From contig NZ_FRBI01000003.1 in NCBI RefSeq assembly GCF_900142575.1, forward strand, positions 43,926 to 107,925: 64,000 nucleotides of DNA, written 5' to 3'. Below the pieces are notes generated by a model, which was not told the origin of the DNA, made no database searches, and was given only the letters and a program-made list of their open reading frames with translations. Every line of letters starts with the position of its first letter. Position 1 is the stretch's first letter. The position numbers were made by a program, and so were the translations under genes. Source of the DNA: Actinacidiphila paucisporea. Its GTDB lineage: Bacteria; Actinomycetota; Actinomycetes; Streptomycetales; Streptomycetaceae. This document shows positions 43,131 through 50,684 of this stretch, piece after piece.

Positions 43131-43766
43131 CTACGGTTCGTCCCGCGAAGGGCCGACCAGTACGGCCCCGGGGAGATCAGAAACCTTGGCGTGACGGTAT
43201 GCCTTGGTCAGCGCGGCGGGTTGAAGGTTCAACACCTCTACGACAGCCCAATGCCGACACTCGGCAAAAATCCGCTCGTCCTCGTCCAAGCCCTCGCCCC
43301 TGAGCAGCGCGCCTAGCCGATCAAAATCCACGTCCCCGGTGCCAAAAGGTGCGATCACCTCGGGATCAGCGCCACCAGGGCCGCTCGGCGGAGACGCATC
43401 TTCCGAATCGTGAAGTACGCCGCCCAACTCCACCTTCATCTCACCGTCGTCGTCCTCAAAGGGAGTTCCCAGGTAGGCCATTTCCGACTGGTACTCGTGA
43501 ACGCACTCCCCGCCTCTGTAGACGTACAAGCTCAGCAGGTCGGAGTCGTACAGGCTGTGGACGAGCACGCTGAACCCGCAGGTGCCGCTGAGGTAGCGCC
43601 CCAGGTCGTCGACCTCCGAGACTTTGTGCGCGCCCTCACGCGGCAGTATCGCGGTGCGATCCACACCGACAGGGGCAACGATCGCCGTCGCTTCGGCCTG
43701 GACCAGAGCAGTGCGCACCTGCTCGATTCCGGCCGTGACGAGTACGCCCTCGTAACTGGTTCCCAT
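43131..43766 (-). CDS. Immunity-like cytoplasmic protein
   Basis: A 211-residue acidic protein with no signal peptide or membrane segment. It has an early FSVLVHSLYDSDLLSLYVY and AYLGTPFEDDDGE, then FAECRHWAVVEVLNLQP near the end. The pattern resembles Streptomyces proteins annotated as immunity or SUKH-like partners, but a family is not firmly identified. The start is the ATG at 43766 (G-rich ribosome-binding site upstream). No toxin gene is adjacent, so it may be an orphan protective gene. It ends the island on the left side of the tRNA-Lys module. Confidence 0.5.
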   Translation of the reverse strand: MGTSYEGVLVTAGIEQVRTALVQAEATAIVAPVGVDRTAILPREGAHKVSEVDDLGRYLSGTCGFSVLVHSLYDSDLLSLYVYRGGECVHEYQSEMAYLGTPFEDDDGEMKVELGGVLHDSEDASPPSGPGGADPEVIAPFGTGDVDFDRLGALLRGEGLDEDERIFAECRHWAVVEVLNLQPAALTKAYRHAKVSDLPGAVLVGPSRDEP

Positions 43767-43915
43767 GAATGACCCCCAAGTCACCTCACCCCGGTGCCAC
43801 ACACCATAGGGCGCCCCTGTGACAACGGGCCGGCAGCAGGCGACGCCTCTACCGGAGGTCGCGGGGCCTCTCCGTCAGCCGCGCGCCCGCTCACGCACGC
43901 CCCCCGGCACGGCTG

Positions 43916-44031
43916 TGCCCCGGCCGTCTTCCGACGACCGGGGCACCGAACCGCAGGTCAGCGGCCCCCAAAGAGGCCGGACCCCGTAGGCCGTGTGGGA
44001 CTCGAACCCACAACCAATGGATTAAAAGTCC
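43916..44031. repeat. att-like module R4, left part, overlapping tRNA-Lys
   Basis: This has the same left half as R1-R3: hairpin TGCCCCGG...CCGGGGCA (43916-43945), AACCGCAGGTCAGC arm, then the 46-bp core 43986-44031. To the right the sequence is the tRNA 5' half, not TGGCCAGGGC and arms. This is the junction where the tRNA-Lys gene is complete. Confidence 0.82.
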
Positions 44032-44059
44032 ACTGCTCTGCCAATTGAGCTAACGGCCC
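43987..44059 (-). tRNA. tRNA-Lys (UUU)
   Basis: A full 73-base cloverleaf on the minus strand. The acceptor strands are GGGCCGT and ACGGCCT (first pair G-U). It has a D arm TAGCTCAATTGGCAGAGC, an anticodon loop CTTTTAA giving UUU, a variable region, and a T arm GTGGG-TTCGAGT-CCCAC. CCA is not encoded. Bases 29-73 form the 46-bp core repeated in modules R1-R3, so the element inserts within the anticodon stem and rebuilds the tRNA. Confidence 0.95.
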
Positions 44060-44280
44060 GCACCGACAGCATAACCGGGTCTCCGGAGGGGCTTGGCAGG
44101 GTGAGGGGGTGTCGGGGCCTGGTGGGCCCGGGGGCGCGGGGGGTCGGAGGGGGTGCGGGAGGGTTGTGGTGGTCTGGCCCGCGCCGCGGATCGGGGCAGT
44201 CGGGGGTCGGCCGGCGGCCCCGCCGTCGCCGGTCAGGTCGTTGACCGCGGCCGGGGAGTGGGAGGCCTGGTAGCCGGAAC

Positions 44281-44318
44281 GGGCCCGCGCCCTGCGAGAG
44301 ATCGCAGGGCGCGGGCCC
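44281..44318 (-). terminator. Helicase gene terminator hairpin
   Basis: GGGCCCGCGCCCTGCGA (44281-44297) pairs perfectly with TCGCAGGGCGCGGGCCC (44302-44318) over GAGA. It lies 21 bases past the helicase stop. The remaining gap to tRNA-Lys (44060-44280) is G-rich and non-coding. Confidence 0.85.
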
Positions 44319-44339
44319 GTTCAGCGGGTGGTACGGCGG

Positions 44340-46532
44340 TCAGCCGTTGCGCTTCCAGCGCGGCTTGCGGTCGCTGTACGACGACGGGGCGTTGCTGTCG
44401 CGGGTGTACGTCGGACGGCTGTCGCGGTCGTCGCGGTTGCCGTAGGACGGGCGCGAGTCGCTGCGGTTGCCGTACGAGGACGACGGGCGGCGGTCGTCGC
44501 GGTCGCGGTTGCCGTACGACGGACGCGAAGAATCGGTCCGGTTGCCGTAGGACGGGCGCGAGTCGCTGCGGTTGCCGTACGACGGACGCGAGTCGGACCG
44601 GTCGCCGTAGGACGGGCGCGAGTCGGACCGGTCACCGTACGACGGACGGGAGTCCGTCCGGTCGCCGTACGACGGACGCGAGTCGCTGCGGTTGCCGTAG
44701 GAGGACGACGGACGACGGTCGTCGCGGTCGCGGTTGCTGTACGACGGACGCGAGTCGGACCGGTTGCCGTACGACGGGCGGCTGTCGCTGCGGTTGCCGT
44801 AGGACGGACGGGAGTCCGTCCGGTCGCCGTACGACGGACGCGAGTCGCTGCGGTTGCCGTACGAGGACGAGGAGCGGCGGTCGTCGCGGTCGCGGTTGTT
44901 GTACGACGGGCGGCGGTCGAAGTTGCCGCGGTCGTCGCGCCGCTGGGAGGACTGCTGGGGCTGGCGCTCCTCGCGCGGCTCCGGCACGGTCACCACCGCG
45001 GCGGCGGCCGCGGCGGCCTCCGCGGCCTTGGCCGCGATCGCCTCGTCCGGGTCCTCGCCGCGCTCGCGCGCCGAGCGGGCGGTGAGGCGGTCGGCCTCCT
45101 CGCGCAGTTCGGTGGCGCGGCGCTGGACGCGCTCCAGCTGGCGGGTGAGGTCGGCGACCTCGCGCTCGGCCTGGGCGGCGGCGTTCTGCACGGCGTCGGC
45201 CTGGACGTCGGTGAGGGAGCGGGCGCCGGTGATCTTGGCCACGTCCTCGTCGAAGACGCCGGCACCGCCGATGATGTGGCGCGAGGCGTCGACGCCCGCG
45301 TCCTCCATCAGCCGGAAGATCTGCTTGCGCTGGTGCGGCAGGGCCAGCGAGACGACCGTGCCGGACTTGCCCGCGCGGGCCGTACGGCCGGAGCGGTGCA
45401 GGTAGTCCTTGTGGTCGCCCGCCGGGTCGACGTTGAGGACCAGGTCGATGCCGTCGACGTGGATGCCGCGGGCGGCGACGTCGGTGGCGACCAGGACGTT
45501 GACCTGGCCGGCCTTGAAGTCCTCCAGGGTGCGCGTGCGGGCGCCCTGCGTCATGCCGCCGTGAAGCGCGTCGGCGCGCACGCCGGACTCGATCAGCTGC
45601 TCGGCGACCCGGTCGGCGCCCATCTGGGTGCGGACGAAGATGATCGTGCGGCCCTTGCGGGCGGCGATGGCGGCGGTGACCGGCGCCTTGTCCTTGGGCT
45701 TCACCACGAGCACGTGGTGGGTCATGGTGGTGACCGCGCCCTGGGCGGCGTCGACCTCGTGCGTGACCGGGCTGACCAGGTAGCGCTTGACGAGGCTGTC
45801 GATCTCGTTCTCCAGCGTGGCGGAGAACAGCAGGCGCTGGCCGCCGGCCGGCACCAGGTCGAGGATCTCGGTGACCTCGGGCAGGAAGCCCATGTCCGAC
45901 ATCTGGTCGGCCTCGTCCAGGACCGCGATCTGCACCTGGTCCAGGACGGCCGCGCCCCGGTTGATCAGGTCGCGCAGCCGTCCGGGGGTGGCGACGAGGA
46001 CGTCGACACCGCGCTCCAGGGCGTAGATCTGGTTCTGCATGGACGTGCCACCGCAGACGACCTTCATCTTCAGGCCGAGGACGTCGCCGTACGGCTGGAG
46101 CGCGTCGGCGACCTGCATGGCCAGCTCGCGGGTCGGGGTGAGGATGACGCCGCGCGGGCGGCGCTTGTCGGTGTGGCCGCCGGACAGCTGGGTCAGCAGC
46201 GGCAGGCCGAACGCCAGGGTCTTGCCGGAGCCGGTACGGCCGCGGCCCAGGATGTCCCGCCCGGCCAGGGCGTCCGGGATGGTGGCGGCCTGGATCGGGA
46301 AGGGGGTGACCACGCCGTTCTGGTTGAGCTTGCGGACGATCGCCTCGGCGAGGCCGAGGTCGCTGAAGGTGACGGTGGGCTCGGCGGGCTCGGCGTCGAT
46401 CTCGGGGATCTCGGCGATCTCGGGGACGGTCTCGGTGAGCTCCGTGAGCCCGGGAAGCTCGGTGATCTCTGTGGTGGCGGCGTCGGCGGCGTTCTCGGGC
46501 ATGGCGGAACGGTCGGCACTGTCAATTGACAT
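44340..46532 (-). CDS. DEAD-box RNA helicase with repetitive Arg/Ser/Tyr/Gly tail
   Basis: An ATP-dependent RNA helicase of 730 residues. The core carries all motifs: GRTGSGKT (I), PTRELA (Ia), TPGR (Ib), DEAD (II), SAT (III), IIFVRT (IV), ARGIHVDGID (V) and HRSGRTARAG (VI). Residues ~425-530 are a charged coiled-coil-like segment. The C-terminal ~200 residues are a low-complexity RNA-binding-type tail built from repeats of SYGNRSDSRP. The ATG at 46532 follows an AGAGG site; the 250 bases upstream (46533-46786) hold no gene and probably a long 5' leader. Such helicases act in ribosome assembly and cold growth. Confidence 0.9.
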   Translation of the reverse strand: MSIDSADRSAMPENAADAATTEITELPGLTELTETVPEIAEIPEIDAEPAEPTVTFSDLGLAEAIVRKLNQNGVVTPFPIQAATIPDALAGRDILGRGRTGSGKTLAFGLPLLTQLSGGHTDKRRPRGVILTPTRELAMQVADALQPYGDVLGLKMKVVCGGTSMQNQIYALERGVDVLVATPGRLRDLINRGAAVLDQVQIAVLDEADQMSDMGFLPEVTEILDLVPAGGQRLLFSATLENEIDSLVKRYLVSPVTHEVDAAQGAVTTMTHHVLVVKPKDKAPVTAAIAARKGRTIIFVRTQMGADRVAEQLIESGVRADALHGGMTQGARTRTLEDFKAGQVNVLVATDVAARGIHVDGIDLVLNVDPAGDHKDYLHRSGRTARAGKSGTVVSLALPHQRKQIFRLMEDAGVDASRHIIGGAGVFDEDVAKITGARSLTDVQADAVQNAAAQAEREVADLTRQLERVQRRATELREEADRLTARSARERGEDPDEAIAAKAAEAAAAAAAVVTVPEPREERQPQQSSQRRDDRGNFDRRPSYNNRDRDDRRSSSSYGNRSDSRPSYGDRTDSRPSYGNRSDSRPSYGNRSDSRPSYSNRDRDDRRPSSSYGNRSDSRPSYGDRTDSRPSYGDRSDSRPSYGDRSDSRPSYGNRSDSRPSYGNRTDSSRPSYGNRDRDDRRPSSSYGNRSDSRPSYGNRDDRDSRPTYTRDSNAPSSYSDRKPRWKRNG
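44440..44930. repeat. 30-bp coding repeats in the helicase tail
   Basis: About fifteen near-copies of a 30-base unit of the form CGGTTGCCGTACGACGGACG plus ten more bases encode SYGNRSDSRP/SYGDRTDSRP decapeptides. A longer interruption (YSNRDRDDRRPS-type) occurs about every fourth unit. The copies are in frame and differ mainly at synonymous sites. Copy number is likely to vary between strains. Confidence 0.75.
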
Positions 46533-46786
46533 GCGGAAGCAAAACCTCTCGGAGACTTACGGCACGCGCCAGCTCCGTAGGTTGCTTACAACCGCCTCGA
46601 TGCGGTCAGCCACAGGAGAAAAGGAACGCGCCACGCGGCGCACAACGGATCAGGCGCCGGGCAATGGGATCAGGGGATCAAACGATCTACCAGCATACGC
46701 ATCAGTCGCCGCTTTAGCCAATCCCCTCCCCACAGGCGCTCTGACCTGCACATACGTCGCCAAGCCAGCTTCGCCGACTACGCCGA

Positions 46787-47350
46787 CTACGCCGGTCCGG
46801 CGGTCGTCCCGGGATCCGTGCCGGTGTCGGTCGTGGACGGGGACGGGTCGTCCGGCGGCGCGGTGGTCGGGTCCGCGGTCGGCGGTGCGCTGCTGGTCTG
46901 CTCGGCGGTCGGCGGGGTGCCCGCGGTGGGCTGCGGTACGGACGGGTGGCCCGCCGGGGGCGGCATGGCGCGGCCGCCCGGACCCCGAGCGCTACTTCCC
47001 GGGCCAGGGGGCCCGGCGGTCCCCGGCGAGGGCGAGCCGCCGGGGGCCGCGGGAGACGGTGACATCCCGTCCTTGCCGACACCGGACCGCCCCGGGCCAC
47101 CGGACCCCGCGTGGTCCTGGCCGGACACGGCGACGCTCCCGCTGGAACCGGCGGGCGCGGGTCCGGTACGGCCGGGTTCGCTGCCCGCGCTGACGCACGA
47201 CGCGACACCGGCCGCGACCAGGACGACGAGCACGGCGGACCGCAGCCCTCGCGACCTGGCGGCGGCCGTCGTACGGGCGGCGGCTACGGCTACGGGCGCC
47301 GCTTCAGGTGCGGGGACGGCTGCGGCTGCGGGCGCGGGCGCTGAGGGCAT
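46787..47350 (-). CDS. Pro/Ser/Gly-rich exported protein, possible lipoprotein
   Basis: The 187-residue frame has an Ala-rich N-terminus, a hydrophobic stretch LRSAVLVVLVAAGVASC with a lipobox-like end near residue 52, then a low-complexity Ser/Pro/Gly/Thr region. No folded domain is seen. The ATG at 47350 has GAGG ten bases upstream. It could be a surface lipoprotein linker or a spurious high-GC frame; the overlapping plus-strand frame has less convincing content. Confidence 0.45.
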   Translation of the reverse strand: MPSAPAPAAAAVPAPEAAPVAVAAARTTAAARSRGLRSAVLVVLVAAGVASCVSAGSEPGRTGPAPAGSSGSVAVSGQDHAGSGGPGRSGVGKDGMSPSPAAPGGSPSPGTAGPPGPGSSARGPGGRAMPPPAGHPSVPQPTAGTPPTAEQTSSAPPTADPTTAPPDDPSPSTTDTGTDPGTTAGPA

Positions 47351-47528
47351 CTGGCGCGGACCTCGGGGGTTCGTGACGGGAGCGCGCGCACGCTACGGGC
47401 GTACGCCGCCGGGCGGTGTCTCCCCGTGTCCAACGCCCCGCCTCCTGGCAGGACACGCCAGGACATACGCTCGCGCCCGTACGGCCGCAGCGCCCGGCGG
47501 ACGCGAACCTCACCCCGCCCCGGCCGCC

Positions 47529-47879
47529 TCAGCCGTACCCGAGGTCGTGCAGCCGCTCGTCGTCGATGCCGAAGTGGTGGGCGATCTCGTGCACGACGGT
47601 GATCTCCGTCTCGGCCACGACGTCCTCGCGGCTCTCGCACATCCGCAGCGTCGGCCCGCGGTAGACGGTGATCCGGTCCGGCAGCGCCCCGGCGTACCAC
47701 TCACCGCGCTCGGTGAGCGGCGTGCCCTCGTACAGCCCCAGCAGATCGGGGTCGCCCGCGGGCGGCTCGTCCTCGACGAAGACGGCCACATTGTCCATCA
47801 GGCGGGTCAATTCGGACGGGATGCGGTCGAGGGCTTCCCCGACCAGCTCCTCGAACTCCTCGCGGCTCATCTCCAGCAC
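47529..47879 (-). CDS. Zincin-like metallopeptidase family protein
   Basis: A 116-residue protein of the DUF1025/zincin-like family widespread in actinobacteria. The N-terminus LEMSREEFEELVGEALDRIP and the middle MDNVAVFVEDEP are typical, and the zinc site is VVHEIAHHFGIDD (HExxHxxG). It is cytoplasmic with no signal; the physiological substrate is unknown. The start is the GTG at 47879 with a GGGGG-rich site upstream; an ATG at 47870 is the alternative. It lies 178 bases beyond the 47350 gene start, on the same strand. Confidence 0.88.
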   Translation of the reverse strand: MLEMSREEFEELVGEALDRIPSELTRLMDNVAVFVEDEPPAGDPDLLGLYEGTPLTERGEWYAGALPDRITVYRGPTLRMCESREDVVAETEITVVHEIAHHFGIDDERLHDLGYG

Positions 47880-48052
47880 ACCCCCATTGTCGCGGCCCGC
47901 ACCCCGGCGGACCCCCCGCGCGCCGGACCCGCCGGTACGAACCGGCTCGGGCAAACCCGTTTGGCCAAACGCGTTTGGCCAAGCCCCCGCGCATCCTCTA
48001 TGCTCCTCACGTCCCCGAACTGCGTCGCAAGGCGCTGACGGCTGGCCGGTTA

Positions 48053-48125
48053 GCCCTCATCGTCTAGTGGCCCAGGACGCCGCCCTTTCAAGGCGGTAGC
48101 ACGGGTTCGAATCCCGTTGGGGGCA
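48053..48125 (+). tRNA. tRNA-Glu (UUC)
   Basis: A 73-base cloverleaf. The acceptor strands are GCCCTCA and TGGGGGC with one G-U pair, the anticodon loop CTTTCAA gives UUC, and the T arm is around GGTTCGAATCC. A genomic CCA follows at 48126-48128 in part by chance. The T arm and anticodon loop are consistent with actinomycete tRNA-Glu. It sits ~175 bases from the zincin gene, which faces the other way. Confidence 0.93.
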
Positions 48126-48128
48126 CCA

Positions 48129-48492
48129 CTTCTCTGTCTTTCTGTGCGCGTCGAGTCATCCGCGCCTTCCCACAACGAACCGGGCGTGAGCCCTGGTGGG
48201 CCATTCCCCCGCCGCTGCCTGCTGGCTTGGTGGTCCTACGCATGGCAAGCGAGTGCGGGGAGCCGCCGCCACGGCGGTGACGCCGGAGGAGAGCGCGCCG
48301 GTCGCGCGGTCCGGTCATCCGGCATGGGGCATCCGGTCCCCCTCGCCCGGACGGCTGGCGGCAGGGTGGGGCCGCCGACAGGCCTGTGCAAGGTTTCTGC
48401 AAGGGCGTGGCAAGGCATCCGTCCGACCCGTCGGGCACCTCATCAGTGGGTGCCAGGTTGGTTGCCCAGAGCGAAGATACCTGGGGGATGTC
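48129..48492. other. Gap between tRNA-Glu and the 48493 gene
   Basis: About 365 bases. The downstream gene frame is open here, but the content is not protein-like. No att repeat or integrase follows the tRNA, so tRNA-Glu is apparently not occupied. Confidence 0.4.
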
Positions 48493-49731
48493 GTGTCAGC
48501 CTTACGAACGATCGGGCGGATGCCGGACGCGGGGACGCGTCAGTATCTGACGGTTGTGGGGTGCAAGAGGGTTCTGGTGGTGGCGCACACCATCACCTAC
48601 GTGCGGCGGCTGCTGGACGTACTGCCGCTGCTCGATGGGGACTTCCGGGTGCAGGTGGTCTTCACGGCGCCACCGCACGTGTTCGGGGACGAGGTGCCCG
48701 CGCTGCTGGCGCGGCTGGGGTGCGCCGTGGTGCCGTGGGACGAGGCCGTACGGATGGAGTTCGACCTCGCGCTGGCGGCGGGGCGGCTCGGCGTGGAGGA
48801 GTTGCGGGCGCCGCTGATCACGATGCCGCACGGGGCGGCGTATCTGAAGCGGGTGGTCGGCACACGGGATCCCGGGGTGGCCGGGATGCGCAGGGTGGAC
48901 CTGATGCCCGGCGGGCGGCTGCCCGCGGCCGTCGTGCTGCCGCACCGGGCCGAGCTGCGCGAACTGCGGCGCAACTGCCCCGAGGCGGTGCCCCGCGCCG
49001 AGGTGGTCGGCGACCCCGTGCACGACCGGATCACGGCGAGCCTGCCGCTGCGCCCGGCCTTCCGGCGGGCGCTCGGCCTCTCGGACGGGCGGAAGCTGGT
49101 GGTGGCCGCCTCGACGTGGGGGCCGTGGTCGTCCTTCAGCCGCTTCGACGCGCTGCTGCCGCGGCTGATGGGCGAACTGCCGCGCGATACGCACCGGGTG
49201 GCCGTGCTCATGCACCCGAACATCTGGTCCGGCCACGGCGCGTGGCAGATCAGGTCGTGGATGGCGCGGTGCCGGCAGGCGGGAATCGCGCTGGTGCCGC
49301 CCGAAGTCGACTGGCGGAGCGTGCTGATCGCCGCCGACGTGGTCATCGGCGACCATGGATCCGTCACGCTGTACGGCACGTTGACGGAAGCGGCGCTGCT
49401 GCTGGCCGGACCGCCGGCGCAGGAGGTCAACCCGGCCTCTCCGGCCGCCGCGCTCGCCCTCGCCGTGCCGGCGCTGTCGCCGGGACATCCGCTGCTCGAA
49501 CAGCTGGAGTACGCGGCCGCCGAACGGCGTGACGGCGAGCGGGACTCCGGGCGCGCGGCCGTCGCCACCAGGATCACCTCGGAACCGGGCCTCTTCGCGC
49601 GGAAGATGCGCGCGCTGATGTACCGCGTGATGGGGCTGGGCGGTCCGGCCCACCCGCCGGTGACCAGGCTGCTGCCGGAACCACCCGGGTGGGACCGGCT
49701 GGTGTGGGGCACGGAGAGGGAGTCGGCGTGA
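48493..49731 (+). CDS. CDP-glycerol glycerophosphotransferase-like protein
   Basis: A 412-residue soluble GT-B-like protein. The first half has an N-terminal Rossmann-type strand ([22 protein letters not shown]), and [10 protein letters not shown] and [10 protein letters not shown] follow. The second half has [35 protein letters not shown] and the donor-site segment [16 protein letters not shown]. This matches the CDP-glycerol transferase superfamily seen in Streptomyces accessory loci; a substrate is not obvious. The start is the GTG at 48493 with GGGGGATG upstream. Its stop overlaps the next gene by four bases (GTGA), so the two are translationally coupled. Confidence 0.7.
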   Translation: MSALRTIGRMPDAGTRQYLTVVGCKRVLVVAHTITYVRRLLDVLPLLDGDFRVQVVFTAPPHVFGDEVPALLARLGCAVVPWDEAVRMEFDLALAAGRLGVEELRAPLITMPHGAAYLKRVVGTRDPGVAGMRRVDLMPGGRLPAAVVLPHRAELRELRRNCPEAVPRAEVVGDPVHDRITASLPLRPAFRRALGLSDGRKLVVAASTWGPWSSFSRFDALLPRLMGELPRDTHRVAVLMHPNIWSGHGAWQIRSWMARCRQAGIALVPPEVDWRSVLIAADVVIGDHGSVTLYGTLTEAALLLAGPPAQEVNPASPAAALALAVPALSPGHPLLEQLEYAAAERRDGERDSGRAAVATRITSEPGLFARKMRALMYRVMGLGGPAHPPVTRLLPEPPGWDRLVWGTERESA

Positions 49732-50684
49732 CGGGCTTCGTCACCGTCACGCTGCGCACGGCCCTTCGCGTCGGCCTGCCGGGCGGCGTGGACGTCACGC
49801 TGCGGTGGGGCAGGGACGCCCTCGCGCTGACAGCCGCCCACGGGGCCGCGGCCCCCGCTGCAGCCGACGTCCTCGACGAGCACTTCGCCGTGGACGCCGA
49901 TACGTGCGCGGACCGGGGGTTGGCCGCCTGCGCGGACATCGTGACGGCGTGCCTTCCGCGGCCGGAGGGTGAGGCGTGGCGCCGGCTGGCGCGCTTGCTC
50001 GCCGAGCATCCGGGCGCCGCCCTCGGGGCCGTGGCCCTGTCGGGCGGCGGCTGGGCGGTCGCCCGCGCCGGCTGCCGGGCCGCTTTCACCGTCGGAGCGA
50101 CCGCCGGGCTCACCCCCGGGCCCGCCCCCGGGCCCGCCCCCGGGCTCACCGCCGGCCGGGGTACGGGCCGGAGCGGGACCGTACACCACCCGCTCGTCCC
50201 GTCCTGCCTGCACGCCTACCTGGTGGCGGTCGGTCCACCGGCCCGCCTCGCGAGCGCGGATCCGGCCGCCACGGGACGTCCGGCACCGGGCCGTGCTGCT
50301 CGCCCTCGCCCGGCCCGCAGCCCGAGTCCGGGCCCAGCCCCTAGTCCAGGTCCAAGTCCGGGCCCCGGCCCGGGCCCGGCTCCGTCCCAAGCGCAGGCGC
50401 AGGCGCAGGCTCCCGCCCTGGCTCGGAAACCGGCCCGGGCGCAGGCGCCGCCCATGGCTCCGCCCCAGGCCCCGGCGGCAGCCCCGGCTCCGCCCCAGGC
50501 CCCGGCGGCAGCCCCGGCTCCGGTCCAGGCCCCGGCGGCAGCCCCGGCTCCCGTCCAGGCCCCGGCGGCAGCCCCGGCTCCCGTCCAGGCCCCGGGAGCA
50601 GCCCCGGCTCCGGTCCAGGCCCCGGCGGCAGCCGCACCTCCTCCACCCGACCGCGTACGCGCCGAGCATCCGCCGGGCTGGTGA
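49728..50684 (+). CDS. Unknown protein with Pro/Gln/Ala-rich tail
   Basis: A 318-residue frame coupled to the upstream gene by a GTGA overlap, with GAGGGAG nine bases before. The first ~165 residues look like a genuine domain ([39 protein letters not shown]), but no family is recognised. From about residue 190 the sequence is Pro/Ala/Gln/Ser repeats. From 50341 to the stop it runs antisense to the tail of the convergent AfsR-like gene, where both strands are open. The true end may be earlier or the tail may be translated; the evidence does not decide. Confidence 0.55.
   Translation: MTGFVTVTLRTALRVGLPGGVDVTLRWGRDALALTAAHGAAAPAAADVLDEHFAVDADTCADRGLAACADIVTACLPRPEGEAWRRLARLLAEHPGAALGAVALSGGGWAVARAGCRAAFTVGATAGLTPGPAPGPAPGLTAGRGTGRSGTVHHPLVPSCLHAYLVAVGPPARLASADPAATGRPAPGRAARPRPARSPSPGPAPSPGPSPGPGPGPAPSQAQAQAQAPALARKPARAQAPPMAPPQAPAAAPAPPQAPAAAPAPVQAPAAAPAPVQAPAAAPAPVQAPGAAPAPVQAPAAAAPPPPDRVRAEHPPGW

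Noticed and set aside
44440..44930. Repeat array as a CRISPR or mobile repeat
   Set aside because: Units are in frame and encode a clear peptide repeat.
44328..46529. A 733-codon plus-strand frame opposite the helicase gene
   Set aside because: It is the antisense of a well-supported DEAD-box helicase; high GC and codon bias remove stops on the opposite strand. It has no domain of its own.
46818..48038. A 406-residue plus-strand frame across 46.8-48.0 kb
   Set aside because: It runs antisense to the zincin-like gene, whose HExxH site and family match are clear, and to the 46787 frame.
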